A stretch of DNA of 64,000 nt from Labia minor (lineage: Eukaryota > Arthropoda > Insecta > Dermaptera > Spongiphoridae). Where the stretch lies: contig OY720350.1 of NCBI GenBank assembly GCA_963082975.1, positions 10,125,488 to 10,189,487 of the forward strand, read 5' to 3'. Shown here piece by piece: positions 1 through 10,536 of the stretch. The notes beneath the pieces were generated by a model. That model was not told the origin of the DNA, did not search any database, and worked only from the letters and a program-made list of their open reading frames with translations. The position numbers and the translations under genes are program-made. The stretch's first letter is position 1, and every line of letters begins with the position of its first letter.

Positions 1-532
1 TTATTTTCCCCTTCTTTTTTCTTCTGTCCCTCGACATCCAGTTTGAAAAGTCGTAAAATTTGTGGACCACCAATCACAGGAAAACATCAAATCCAAAATC
101 GGATAACTAAAATATATATTGAAATCTATATACATAGATTTATTTATATGATAAAAAAAAAACGATCTCGATATTCTTTCATTTATTGATATTTTTTTTT
201 AAATTAAAATATTAATAATAAAATTAGACTGATCTGACTCAAAATATTCGCCAGATTATCTATAAATTTAAAAAATTAATTTCTTTGAAATATCCTAAAA
301 AAATGACTTATACATATTATATAGATATAATATTGATATTATATAAAATTTTAAAATTCTAGAATTCTAAGTCTTTTTGTGTTACATATAAATATTATAT
401 TTTTGTAATTATTATAATTTATTTAATAAATTTTGTAAATTCTTCTATATCACATCACAAATGATCACATTTCTTTAATTTGAATTTATAAAAATAAATA
501 TTATAGTAAAACCATTCTAATTTCATGATAAG
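1..532. other. AT-rich stretch, no gene seen
   Basis: Very AT-rich sequence with A and T runs and short AT repeats. I see no coding frame, RNA gene or recognisable transposon before the mariner-type end at about 533. Confidence 0.6.
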
Positions 533-905
533 GGTGGGGTGAAAAGTTTCCGGCCTAACTAAGAAAAACGATGTTTTTAAATTTTTTTTTTTGCTTTATT
601 TTTCAACATAATCTCCATCAACACTGATACATTTCTCATAAAAGTGTTCTAATTTAGTTAATTAATTTAATTAATTAATTTAATTTAAGTCTCATCAACA
701 GTTATGAATCGACGCAAAAATTCGTTTGGATTACGCCTACAGCGCCAAATTGTGGATAGAAATGGTTTTTCGAAGCAGTTTTTGGTCTAACGTTAGCAAA
801 CGCGGCACCCACCTTGCAAACAGCTTTCCATGTTCAAATGGTTGTGCAAAAAATTTCGCACACGTTCATCTGACATCGTACATAGGAAAATGTTGTCTTT
901 TAATA
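533..905 (-). pseudogene. Mariner transposase remnant (left end plus part of the catalytic domain)
   Basis: The left edge carries a mariner-like terminal sequence beginning GGTGGGGTGAAAAG, which recurs alone at about 52583. The complement of about 690-890 encodes broken pieces of a mariner transposase: a start similar to MSDERVR, a stretch resembling WVPRLLT-DQK, and then FLRRFITVDE, which in mariner transposases holds the first catalytic Asp. The pieces lie in different frames with stops, and the rest of the gene is missing. The remnant runs up to the end of the next mariner (about 914), which suggests that insertion cut it. Transposase identity follows from the motifs; the subfamily is not resolved. 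Confidence 0.6.
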
Positions 906-913
906 TATATCTG

Positions 914-1371
914 AGAGGATGTCAATAAGTCCATGAGTTTTTGAATTTCCCGTTTATTAAATGAAATGGCAACACTATCAGCTGACTTCTGTCAAAATTT
1001 GAACCAGCTGCTTGGAGAATAAAATGGAAAAAAGTGTATTTCCAAGAAAATCCATGAATTTGGATACGAATTGATCCCTCATCCGCCCAATTCTCAGGAT
1101 TTAGCCCTGAGTGACTATTTCCTGTTTCCAAACCTGAAGAAATGGCTCGGCGGAAAGGGATTTGACTCCAACGATTAAATCATCTCACAAATACAAATAC
1201 CTATTTTGATGTCTTAGACAAATCTTGTTTTTTGGAAGCGATAAAAAAAATTAGAGAAACTTTGGATAAATTATATAGCGCTAGAAGGAGACCTCGTTGA
1301 AAAATAAAATAATTTTTTACCCAAAAACCTGTGTTTCATTCAAAAAGTCACGGACTTATTGATCTACCTTC
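914..1371 (+). mobile_element. Internally deleted mariner with degenerate terminal inverted repeats
   Basis: The two ends are imperfect inverted repeats: GTCAATAAGTCCATGAG near 920 matches the complement of about 1343-1362 (ATCAATAAGTCCGTGAC). Inside, positions 1077-1160 encode PHPPNSQDLALSDYFLFP, the mariner block with the third catalytic Asp (D at 1113-1115) in the family context PDLAPSDY. A frame after it reads like the transposase C-terminus. The N-terminal helix-turn-helix and the first two catalytic Asp residues are absent, so the copy is dead. It is about 460 bp, against about 1.3 kb for a full mariner. Confidence 0.7.
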
Positions 1372-2248
1372 GTATATATATATATATATTATATAAAATA
1401 AATAAATGACAAAATAAAATTAATTCAATGATTACGTTTTTTTTTAATGTAAAATTGTTTTTGTTATTATAATAATTAAGTGGTATTTGTTTCATCAATT
1501 TATTAGCTATAATTTATCGAAAAGAAATGATCATAAATTTTAATGGAGGGAGGACGGCACAGAAATAAGTGAAATAATTGCTGAAACAAGTGTTCATCTG
1601 GTAAAAGAAGTATAAAAAAAAGAACAGACACCTATCATATCCTAAATTCAAATTACTAAAGTGACAATAGCGATTACTTTTTCTTTTTGTCACTTTGCAA
1701 TCGGCAGCCGGAGAGTCACACACTCGAAGGTGTCAAACATGTTCCAGTTTTTTTGTCCTTTCCACGAGACAATATTTATGTTATTAAATTGAAATTTTTT
1801 TTTTTTCTTCTTTTATTTGAATCTCTCTTACTGGGAGCAGTGTAGTTGCCGAAGTCGTTGTTAATGGTACTCGACAACAAGTGTATGGCATTCATTGATA
1901 AAGCAATTTACACCATCGGCGCTTTTTTTTTTTAATTCCCCATCCCATCTTCCAGACAATTCGTCGCAACTTCTTCAAGAATCATCAGCATTCATTCCTC
2001 TAAAATTTGTCATTCATTAACCAGAATCAATTGCGGTGATTAATTAAATCATATTTTCAATTAAAATGTCAACAAAAAGTGAGAATGAAGAAAAGAGATG
2101 TAAGCAATCAATGAACGCTATTAAATAATAATAATAATTAAAATAACTAATAACAAGAATTAATAAGTAAAAAAAAAAATATCTAGTCCGAGCATCACAC
2201 ACAGCTTTTATTTATTACTCTACTTTTTTTTACATTTTTTTGTCATTT
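1372..2248. other. Non-coding stretch, nothing recognised
   Basis: AT-rich sequence with T runs (about 1797-1806, 1923-1934) and a short AT repeat at about 1375-1391. The segment 1690-1740 and the segment around 1830-1920 are more complex, but I recognise no gene or element. Confidence 0.5.
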
Positions 2249-2363
2249 TTACTATCTCGCCAGAGATAGTATTGCGATCACGAAAATTTTCGATGTTGAG
2301 ATTTTGATGTTTTTATACGTTTTGAAGGTTCCTGAATCATTTTCACTAAGGTTGAGAAAAATG

Positions 2364-2395
<32 letters not shown>

Positions 2396-3102
2396 TATGT
2401 GTGTGTGTATGTATGTAGGCAAGATTACGCAAAAACGGTTTGAGCTAGAATGATGAAATTTGGTACATGGACATTATTCAAAATTCATAGTTTTTCTATC
2501 AACTTTTGAGAAATGTAGCTCAACCGGAAGAGGGTCATTACCTACAACGTTTTGATTTTTTTTCCTCTAAATTTTTAATGTTGAGATTTTGATGATTTTA
2601 TACGTTTTGAAGGTTCATGAATCATTTTCACTAAGGTTAAAAAAAATGTCTGTGTGTGTATGTGTGTATGTATGTAGACAAGATTATGCAAAATAATGAA
2701 ATTTGGTATACGGGCATTTTCAAAATTCGTAGTTTTCTATCAACTTTTGAGAAATGTAGTTCAACGGGAAGAGGGTCGTTTTGATTTTTTTTTCCTCTAA
2801 AGTGACCGTAAAAATAAAAATATATGTTTGATAATTTTTCACATGATTAATAATTGTATAAAACTGCTATATATAGAATTTCAGCTTGATTGAATTGCTG
2901 AAAGTACCAGAATTAATTTTTTAACACTGCAAATCTCACGCGCCAACACGTGCCATTGTGCCATCAATAAAAAGCCAAACATGCGCTGGTTTAATATTTA
3001 TTATTTATAATTTATAATTAATTAAATTAAATTTAAATATAATATATTATGTTATTTAATCCAATTCAAATTGCGAGGTAGTCGAGTGGAGACACTCCAG
3101 CT
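2249..3102 (+). mobile_element. Helentron-like repeat family A, copy A1 (5' half duplicated)
   Basis: This is the first of nine copies of a family that starts with ACTATCTCGCCAGAGATAG (itself a hairpin) and ends with GCGAGATAGTCGAG followed by TGGAGACACTCCA. The 10-mer ACTATCTCGC near the start and its complement near the end form subterminal inverted repeats, and the last 13 bases form a terminal hairpin (TGGAG/CTCCA). A CT/GT simple repeat lies at about 2362-2420. The copy is odd because its 5' half is present twice (about 2276-2570 and 2575-2795), joined at a TTTCCTCTAAA motif. No coding capacity. The structure fits a non-autonomous Helentron (HINE); the name is my inference. Confidence 0.7.
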
Positions 3103-3496
3103 AATTTTACTCCTGATATTAAGCATCACCATTTCAATTTGTTTTATTTCTATTGACAATAAAATAATGTTAGTTATTTAAAAAAAAAATATTAAAAATA
3201 TGTACTTTAAAGATAGTAATTTTGTAAATTCGTCATTTTAGCTCTCTAATTCAATATAATTTTGTTTTTATATTAATGAAGAGAGTTTAACCAAAAAATA
3301 TGTAAAATCACTGATATAAACTGACAAATTTTTAGTTAAAAAGTTGCTCTAATATCCTAGAGACATTCTTGAACCATATCGTACGTACCTAATCTGGTTT
3401 CGAACCTGTTCATGTTTTTAAGATACGCTCTAGATTTAAGTTAACAAACTTAGGCGTACTACTTGGGTAGCACCAAAAACAGGAACAATTGTTGTA
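3103..3496. other. AT-rich spacer, nothing recognised
   Basis: AT-rich sequence with no recognisable gene or element between copy A1 and the pogo-type element. Confidence 0.5.
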
Positions 3497-4001
3497 CAGT
3501 AGGACCTTGATAAGTTAAAGTCCAAGGGAAACACAAAATATTTTAAGTTATAGAGGTTTTAAGTTATCAAGGGTCTATGTTAGGGATAGGCGTATAGGTT
3601 AATAACATTTTTTTAAAGTCTAAATCATGTCGTTTATTAAAATTCACTAACCAGCCATCGCTGGTTTTAAAATTTTTGATTTTTAGCAAATTAGCGAACT
3701 CTTCAGCTTTTTCTTTCAGTATGGGTCCACTAACACTGATGTCTTTGTTTCGACACAAACATTGTTCTAAATTAGGGAATTTGACAATTTTTCGTCCTTT
3801 ACATTGAATACTTTCTCCTGATTCTTGTTTCTTTAAGATTTCAGCTTCTAAGGGCCAATACAGAGGTTACTTATTTAAGTTATAGAGGTTGCGTATTTTA
3901 TTTTATTGATGTTTTGGGCTCTGATGGGAAGGGAACATATTATTTTTTGAAGTTGTAGAGGTTTTTAAGTTACCGAGGTTTGAGTTATCGAGGTTCTACT
4001 G
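3497..4001 (-). mobile_element. Deleted pogo/Tigger element
   Basis: The ends are imperfect inverted repeats beginning CAGTAGGACCTTGATAA and ending TTATCGAGGTTCTACTG, flanked by TA on both sides (3495-3496 and 4002-4003). This is the usual terminal sequence and TA target duplication of pogo/Tigger elements. The minus strand encodes part of the CENP-B-type DNA-binding domain (3567-3758, continuing upstream to about 3830 in an open frame), with ISVSGPILKEKAEEFA and SDGWLVNF recognisable. The DDE catalytic domain is missing and the element is about 505 bp, so it is a non-autonomous deletion derivative. Confidence 0.8.
3567..3758 (-). pseudogene. Tigger transposase fragment, CENP-B-type HTH domain
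   Basis: 63 residues from ATG, and the frame stays open upstream through KGRKIVKFPNLEQCL. ISVSGPILKEKA and FKTSDGWLVNFNKRH match the second helix-turn-helix of CENP-B/Tigger DNA-binding domains, which bind the transposon ends. The frame stops shortly after this domain, where a deletion has joined it to the other terminus. No catalytic residues remain. Confidence 0.75.
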
Positions 4002-4340
4002 TATATATTTAAATATACTACAGCATTCATACATTCATATACTCTTCAACTAATTAATTTAATTAAGTCTTTTCGAACGATTATGTCTAGGATTTGCACA
4101 ACTGATAACCGCTTAAACGTTATTTCCGGTAATTATAAATTATTAATAACAAAATTAGTAATAAATTATTATATTCATAATTTATAAAAATCGGGTATTA
4201 TATAGGAAGTGCTTGTATATTAATTAATTAATTAATTTATATTTTTGTAGAACATGAAATTAAATTAAATGAGAATTAATTCTCATTCCCTTATTTAAAT
4301 AAAATTTTTAAATATTTTGGAATATAATATTATTAGTATC
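4002..4340. other. AT-rich spacer, nothing recognised
   Basis: AT-rich sequence with a TTAA-rich patch near 4220-4240. No gene or element recognised. Confidence 0.5.
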
Positions 4341-4573
4341 TAGAACACCGAGCTATCGTTCGACCTTTTAACAAATTTATACAATTTATTATTATAAATT
4401 TTAAAAATTTTACAATTTTTTAATTATTTATTATAATTGTTAAATGGGTTTTCTAAAAATAACCCATCAAAAATTTGTTTCCTAAAATGGTACAAATTAA
4501 TTAAAATAACTTGATTTTCATTTCAAGATGAAAAAATATATTCAAATTTACTTGATAAAATATTTGATCCTAC

Positions 4574-4608
<35 letters not shown>
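4341..4608 (+). repeat. Interspersed repeat family C, copy C1, ending in (AT)n
   Basis: This segment matches the complement of 53282-53540 almost base for base: from ACACCGAGCTATCG, through TAATGGGTT-type and AACTTG-type blocks, to an (AT)n tract (4577-4606 here). Its GC-rich start contains a small hairpin that is perfect in the other copy (CGAGC/GCTCG). A related end occurs at about 7039-7069. It has no open frame. The class is unknown. Confidence 0.65.
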
Positions 4609-4609
<1 letters not shown>

Positions 4610-4699
4610 CGTACAATTTTTGTTAGTTTAATAAGATAAGATATAAAAAAAAAATACTGGTTTCTATTATGATTGAAGATGAATATGAAAAATTAATGA

Positions 4700-4895
4700 A
4701 AAGAATATAGCAAGCATGTATTAGGGAAATAAGGCCAAAGGGGCATTTGAATCTCATCCATTGGGGGTAAACAAGAGATTGCTATGCAGCAATTAAAAAA
4801 CAATTGTCCCCTTCAAGGTCACGGATAAGCAAAGCATTTGAGTTGGCCGCCAATCGACATGGCGGCAAATCTTTTCAATCTGTCAAACTTCAATA
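4700..4895. promoter_or_regulatory. Unique GC-elevated island, possible conserved regulatory DNA
   Basis: A sharp rise in sequence complexity within AT-rich DNA, with GGCCGCCAATCGACATGG and a TCAAGGTCACGG segment that resembles a nuclear-receptor half-site (TCAAGGTCA). No open frame of note and no similarity to the repeats in this window. A regulatory role is inference only. Confidence 0.25.
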
Positions 4896-5184
4896 ATTAA
4901 TATTTAATCAACGAAGCATCGTAAAATTATATAATAGTAGTGAAAATGAATCTACATTTCATAATAAATATATTCGTATAGGTTTTACTGGTTGTTATAA
5001 GGCAATATTTTTTTTGAACTGTTAAAATCAACCGATATTAAAATTAATTAAAAATTTCCATTTAATGATACAAAAAATCAATTTTATTTAAAATCTGGCT
5101 AAAATTATGGTCAATGGATTGGTCTTGGTCACAATTTACAAGATTTAGTCAAAAATGTTAATAAAATGAAAAACTTTGATTTAA

Positions 5185-5720
5185 TTGGTTTTTTCTAATT
5201 TTGCAAAGCGTTCTATAAATATGAGTTCCAAGTTTTATACTAATGTGAAGCGTTGGAGAGGTGGGTCCTCTCAGAGGCATATAAGACATGTCTCACTCGT
5301 GATTATAAGGGGTTTTGCTAGTCGAAGGGTTGACGTGATCTGGATATATTTGAATAAACCCCCCGAAGGGGGGTTTATTCAAATATATATAGGAGACTCT
5401 AAAGAGTCTCCTATAAAAGACAAGATTTCAATTTTTTTCTTTTTAATGAATCTATGCTAGGTATTCTCCTTCATCCAAATAAATTTGATTTTTTTTTAAT
5501 GATCAGGGGAGGGGGGGAGAAGAGTAAGCATAAGGGGATGGATTGAAAGGAGTCAACGGGTAAAGGACATGATTCCCCTTCTATGCAAGAAAGGATTCAT
5601 GAGCTCACGTGAGGGCAGGGACGCTACTCCCTGAAGTAGTAGAAATCTTTTCTATTGGATCATAGAGAAGATACTACCCGTTACCCATCAAAATCTTTCT
5701 AATAAGTCTTACTATATATT
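5185..5720. other. Unassigned segment unlike its surroundings, including the hairpin pair
   Basis: This stretch is more GC-rich and complex than its flanks. It includes GAGGTGGGTCCTCTCAGAGG, the double hairpin, a GGGGAGGGGGGG tract at about 5506-5517, and a segment where AACGGGTA (about 5558) recurs inverted as TACCCGTT (about 5675). The feel of the sequence is organelle-like or bacterial, but I do not recognise a gene, so a transferred origin is only a hypothesis. Confidence 0.35.
5344..5415. repeat. Two adjacent long perfect hairpins
   Basis: A perfect 21-bp stem (5344-5364 with 5368-5388) is closed by a GAA triloop on a C6/G6 top. It runs straight into a second perfect 13-bp stem (5388-5400 with 5403-5415) with an AA centre. 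Together they form 72 bases of nearly continuous secondary structure, sharing base 5388. A 91-codon frame (5185-5460) runs through them, but its product matches nothing I know and the palindromes dictate much of its sequence. The first hairpin looks like an intrinsic terminator in form; no transcript is evident. Confidence 0.85.
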
Positions 5721-5923
5721 TTTTCTATTTTTTCTATTATTATTGATATTTTTTAAGAAATAAAAATTATTTTTTTCTTAAAAATTATGTTATAATTCTT
5801 TATTCACTATTCTATTTTTCAGTCCTTTTGTCTATTAATCTACTTATTTAATATCTTTTCAGATTATACTTTAGCTTTACTTTAGCTTTATATCTCAATT
5901 ATATTTTACTAATTTATATAATA

Positions 5924-6847
5924 GGTTGGGGAAAAAGAAATCCATTATTTTTACGTGAACTTCAAGACTTTATTTAACATGTTTTGCATTGTCCGATTTA
6001 GGTCAAATATGCACCATTTTGTTCTATAATTTGTTGCCATTTTAATGGTAGCTTCATTATGCCTCTCTCATAAGTCTTGGTCCTTATTAGCGAAAAACTC
6101 CAGCAATTGATTTTCACACTCTTCCCTTGATGCCAATTTCTTATCACTAAAACACGCTTTGACCACGATCGCTTTCGCATAATGTTGTCGTATGTGACCC
6201 ATTTCTCATCCCCAGTCACCATCCGTTTAAGAAATGGGTTGATTTCATTACGTTTGGCCAAGGCTTCGCAGATGGAAATTCGATCCATCATGTTTTTTGG
6301 TGTTAATTGGTGTGGCACCCAAACATCAAGCTTTTTTTTAAACCCAGCTTTGTGCAAATGGTTTAAAACTGTTTTGTGGTCGATCTTTAACTCCTGGGCG
6401 ATGCTACGACTACTAACATGCCGGTCCACTTCGATGATTTCAGTGACTTTGTCGACATTTTCGACGACGGGCCTGCCTGTGCGAGGGGCATCCTTAATGT
6501 CAAAAATACCCGAACGGAATCGACGAAACCAAAATTGCGCGTAATTAGCTGTTACAGTATCGGGACCATAAACACTATTCACATTTTCAGCCGCCTGACT
6601 TGCATTTTCGCCCTTATCAAAGAAAAACTGTAAAATGTACCGAATTTTCTCTTTGCTGACTTCCATCTTTAACGCCGTGTAACTCAGAACTGAATGGACA
6701 AAACAAAAAACTGCAAACGAATTCTTTTAGTGCGAACTGTTACCTTGACAACGAGCATAAATTTGAAATTGTTTGATCGATAATTTACGAGATATCGATC
6801 ACTACAGCCATCTACCGAAAAAATAATGGATTTCTTTTTCCCCAACC
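5924..6847 (-). mobile_element. Internally deleted mariner with intact 29-bp terminal inverted repeats
   Basis: Perfect 29-bp inverted repeats (5924-5952 and 6819-6847), starting GGTTGGGGAAAAAGAAATCC, are flanked by TA (5922-5923 and 6848-6849), the mariner target duplication. The transposase frame is on the minus strand. At about 924 bp the element lacks roughly 400 bp relative to a full-length mariner. Perfect ends suggest it could still be mobilised by transposase supplied elsewhere, or that it inserted recently. Confidence 0.92.
5998..6666 (-). pseudogene. Mariner transposase, internally deleted
   Basis: 222 residues from ATG. Residues 1-110 form the paired-type DNA-binding region (an HTH, then GRP at 64-66, then a second HTH around 88-105). 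Residues 117-121 are the WVPHQL linker, and TGDEKW at 151-156 holds the first catalytic Asp (D153). After about residue 170 the frame passes into sequence resembling the extreme C-terminus (YERGIMKLPLKWQQIIEQNGAYL), so the block with the second and third Asp residues is gone. A normal mariner transposase has about 345 residues. It may still bind the ends but cannot catalyse transposition. Confidence 0.9.
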
Positions 6848-6849
6848 TA

Positions 6850-7230
6850 ATATTTTATCTTTTAAGATTCTAGGATAAGTAGTATAAACCAACAAATATT
6901 TTTTTTTTTTTTTTTAATAACATATACAAATAATAAATACATAATTTATAAAAAATAAAATAAATTTTATTATATTAATTTACTATTATCATATACTTAA
7001 TCTTATTATACATGCAATATATATATTTAATACCTGGTTCACCGATCCGCCGCTCGGTACTTTAAAACAATTATTCCTTATGAACTACGAATATTTAAGA
7101 TTAAGATTATTATTTAAAATAAATATACAACAAAATATATCAAACAATTTCAAATAAGTTAGAAGAACATAAATTAAAAAAAACAGTCATAAAGCATACA
7201 GCCCTTAACCGAAAGACAGAAATGTATGGC
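6850..7230. other. AT-rich stretch with a family C-like end
   Basis: Mostly AT repeats and T runs. At about 7039-7069 the complement reads GAGCGGCGGATCGGTGAACC, which lines up with the GC-rich end of family C (GAGCGATAGCTCGGTG--CC), so this is probably the end of another, diverged family C copy. Confidence 0.4.
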
Positions 7231-7425
7231 CTGTGTATATAACATAAATATCTTTAATTTTATTTTATTTATAATATTTTGTATTTAAGGAAGCGCTTCC
7301 TGGCTTTTCCCAATGTCATTTTTTTATTATTAAAATCCCTATTTTAAATTAAGAAAAAAATAACAATGATGATTTTTTCCGTGACTGAAACAATACACAT
7401 CGATTTTTCTTTATAAAAACTATCT
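7230..7425. repeat. Degenerate fragment related to family B
   Basis: TATAACATAAATAT-TTTAATTTTATTTTATTTATAATAT and, further on, TTTTAAATTAAGAAAAAA match internal parts of family B copies (about 9120-9150 and 12115-12205). Both termini are absent. Confidence 0.5.
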
Positions 7426-8150
7426 ATGGTGTGGAATTTCAAAAAAATCCTTAGAGTGGTTTAATATTTAAAAAATACAAATATATATATATTCAATTAT
7501 TGCTAGTATAATAAGATAAGATAATTAATTTTTTTTTTAAAACTAATTAATTATATTACTTTTATTTTTAAAATTTAACCACAGCAAATATCAGTTTAAT
7601 GGAAGATTGAAAAAACAAATTGAATTTGTTTAATAAAAGAAGGAATCTTTCATAAAAATTTCTTGTTTCGATTTTTCGATAAAATCAAGCATCAAATTAA
7701 AAAAAAAATATTTGTTTTATAACTGTAATTTTACTGGCATATTTATATTAATTATTATTATTTAGATAATATCAAAAAAAAAAGTTAGAAAGTTTTTAGA
7801 ATCATTTGAGATTATTTGGAAAAAATTCAAGAAAAGACCAAAATAAAGGAAGTGGTTTTGGCATTTGTTGTTCCCAAGAGACAATTCTCGGTCAGGAAGG
7901 CCAACCGTGATTAATAGGGAGAGAGTGCAAGATAAACTAGGTCACCGAAAATTCATCTTTCGTGTACCTTTGTTTATCTGTCATTCTTTTCTTAAAAAAA
8001 ACCAGCAAGGTGGATGTCTTTCTCGTTCAATGTAAGGGAATCCCATTGAATTTCCCATTTTAGACAAATTATTCCCGTGAAGAAATCCATTTCTTCTTCT
8101 TTTGTTGAATGTTTCTTCTTCATTTTTCTTTTTTTTTTAAAAAGTCCTTT
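7426..8150. other. AT-rich stretch with a possible Tc1/mariner scrap
   Basis: Low-complexity AT sequence. At about 7871-7935 a frame reads RSGRPTVINRERVQ, which resembles the GRP linker of Tc1/mariner transposases. It is too short to be certain and has no termini. Confidence 0.25.
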
Positions 8151-8420
8151 GTGGGGGAGCCGGACAGACAGCACCTCCCCTGATGACTCATTAAACTCGG
8201 CTTTCTACCTTTTGTTTGTTCAATTGCTCTGAACAAATTTTTCTAACTCTATTATTAAATGAAAAAGACTAGAAAGTCTTTTGACACCCCCTCCATGCCC
8301 GCATCATCACACCTTGCGTACAAAGATGTCAGTCAGTATTAAAATGTACCCCTTGAGAAAGCTCCGAAAGTTTCCTGGTAAAATAAACACTTAACGTAAA
8401 AGAGCAAGAGGTAAATCACT
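8150..8420. other. Unique GC-elevated island
   Basis: Higher-complexity sequence with GGGGGAGCCGGACAGACAG near 8152 and ACACCCCCTCCATGCCCGC near 8284. It has no repeat partner in the window and no convincing frame. It may be regulatory or an untranslated exon; nothing decides between them. Confidence 0.2.
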
Positions 8421-8622
8421 TCAACTGGGTGGTTGGATGGGATTTTCAAAGAAAAAAAAAATATTTTTATATTTTCAAATTCCCATAAAGAATTTAGAAA
8501 AAAAAAAAAAGATTTGTCAAAGATTTTCTAAAAGTAATATTTTTTCACCTTTCGAATTTTTCCAAAACATTCACCAATAGAGATTAAATCAAATAATTCT
8601 ATTAATAGTTCCACATCATTTT

Positions 8623-9268
8623 TACCGACCGACGATAGTAAGGGAGGTATTGTTTTCACATCAAATTTCACATATGGAGATTTTTACATATCTCCACGAA
8701 TCATGCATTTTCTTAACAGAAAAAAGTATTTTTAGCATGATGTCTGTCCGTCCGTCTTTCCGTCTGTCCGTCCGTATAGATGTGTACAGCCTGAACGACT
8801 TAACGGATTTTGATGAAATTTGGTATATTTACTTAATGCATCAGTGGGATGAATTGATCAACTTTTGGTGCAAATCCGGAAACCGGAAGTGGTAGTATTA
8901 GCGATCGACGATAAGAAGGGAAGGGTTATTTTCGCACCAAATTTCACATAAGAAGATTTTTTACATATCACCACGAATGTATTGGTTTTATCCTCGGGAA
9001 AAATCATCTTCATTATGTTTTTCTTAATTTAAAATTATATGACGTCACCCAGCCCTTCATGACGTCACAGCCTCGGGTAACGCCGGGCAACGCCGGCTAC
9101 TTCAGCTATATATTATAAATAAAATAAAATTAAAAATATTTATGTTATATCCATATCTGTTTTTTATTACATTAATAGATATATTAAAATTATTTGAAAT
9201 TGTTTCTGTAGCTGGAAATTAATTTATTTCAAACCGTCGGTCGGTTCGGACCTGGCCACAGGTCAACT
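8623..9268 (+). mobile_element. Helentron-like repeat family B, copy B1
   Basis: The copy starts ACCGACCGACGATAG and ends CGTCGGTCGGTTCG followed by GACCTGGCCACAGGTC-AACTT. ACCGACCGACG and its complement are subterminal inverted repeats, and the last 16-mer is a perfect terminal hairpin (GACCTG/CAGGTC). A TCCGTCCGTC-type simple repeat lies at about 8744-8775. It also contains two TGACGTCA-like elements (about 9040-9066). No coding frame. The plan is the same as family A but the sequence is unrelated. The HINE designation is inference from structure. Confidence 0.7.
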
Positions 9269-9514
9269 TATTTTTCTTTTTTTTTTTTGACATTATGCAA
9301 TATACTAAAAAATGTTAATATATTTTAATATTGTAATATTTTAAATATGATAAATATAGTATATTATAAACTATAAATATATATAGTATTTAGAATTATA
9401 AAAGAAAGTCATTCATATACTTAAATAATTTTTTTGTTTTAGTTATTAAAAGGGTAGTGGGTTTTATTCGGAAGCGGGCATGAGTTTTCGAATATACTCT
9501 AATATAATATAGAT
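9269..9514. other. AT-rich spacer
   Basis: T run, then AT repeats. Nothing recognised. Confidence 0.5.
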
Positions 9515-9601
9515 CAGTGTTTCCCAACCTTTTTTGTGCCATGCCTCACTTAAGTCCTTCTAAATTTTATTAACATATTCATAATTTTTAATATTAAAAA
9601 A

Positions 9602-9936
9602 TAAGCTGGAGTGTCTCCACTCGACTATCTCGCAAATTTGAATTGGATTAAATAACATAATATATTATATTTAAATTAAATTTAATTAATTATAAATTAT
9701 AAATTAAAATAAATAAATAATATTTATTAAACCAACGCATGTTTGGCCAACTCTTTGTTGATGGTACCACGTCATGTGTGGGCGCGTGAGATTTGCAGTG
9801 TTAAAAAATTAATTCTGGTACTTTCAGCGATTCAATCAAGCTTAAATTCTATATATAGCAGTTTTATACAATTTTTAATCATGTAAAAATGTATCAAACA
9901 TATATCTTTATTTTTGCGGTCACTTTAAAGGAAAAT
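9602..9936 (-). mobile_element. Family A copy A2, 3' half only
   Basis: Begins (on the minus strand, at its 3' end) with the TGGAGTGTCTCCA hairpin and ACTATCTCGC, and runs inward only to the TTTCCTTTAAAGTGACC motif at about 9920-9935. There it joins directly to the 3' end of copy A3. The whole half with the GT repeat and the other terminus is missing. Confidence 0.75.
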
Positions 9937-10536
9937 AAGCTGGAGTGTCTCCACTCGACTATCTCGCAATTTGAATTGGATTAAATAACATAATATATTA
10001 TATTTAAATTAAATTTAATTAATTATAAATTATAAATAATAAATATTAAACCAGCGCATGTTTGGTTTTTTATTGATGGGACCATGGCACGTGTTGGCGC
10101 GTGAAATTTGCAGTGTTAAAAAATTAATTCTGGTACTTTCAGCGATTCAATCAAGCTGAAATTCTATATATAGCAGTTTTATACAATTATTAATCATGTG
10201 AAAAATTATCAAACATATATCTTCATTTTTATGGTCACTTTAGAGGAAAAAAAATCAAAACGTTGTAGGTAATGACCCTCTTCCGGTTGAACTACATTTC
10301 TCAAAAGTTTAGATAAAACTACAAATTTTAAATAATGCATATGTACCAAATTTCATGTTTCTAGCTCAAACCGTTTTCGCGTAATCTTGTCTACATACAT
10401 ACACACACACATACACAAAGACATTTTTCTCAACCTTAGTGAAAATGATTCAGGAACCTTCTAAACGTATAAAAACATCAAAATTTTCAAAAATCGAAAT
10501 TTTTCATCATCGCAATACTATCTCTAGCGAGATAGT
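9937..10536 (-). mobile_element. Family A copy A3, full length, head-to-tail with A2
   Basis: Complete copy: 3' hairpin end at about 9940, CA repeat with the (CATA)n form at about 10394-10416, and the 5' hairpin CTATCTCTAGCGAGATAG at 10518-10535. Together with A2 it forms one 5' half followed by two 3' halves, the kind of concatemer that rolling-circle replication with missed termination would give. Confidence 0.75.

Noticed and set aside
5185..5460. 91-codon frame through the double hairpin as a protein gene
   Set aside because: Much of its sequence is dictated by perfect palindromes, it has no domain, and it ends in low complexity.
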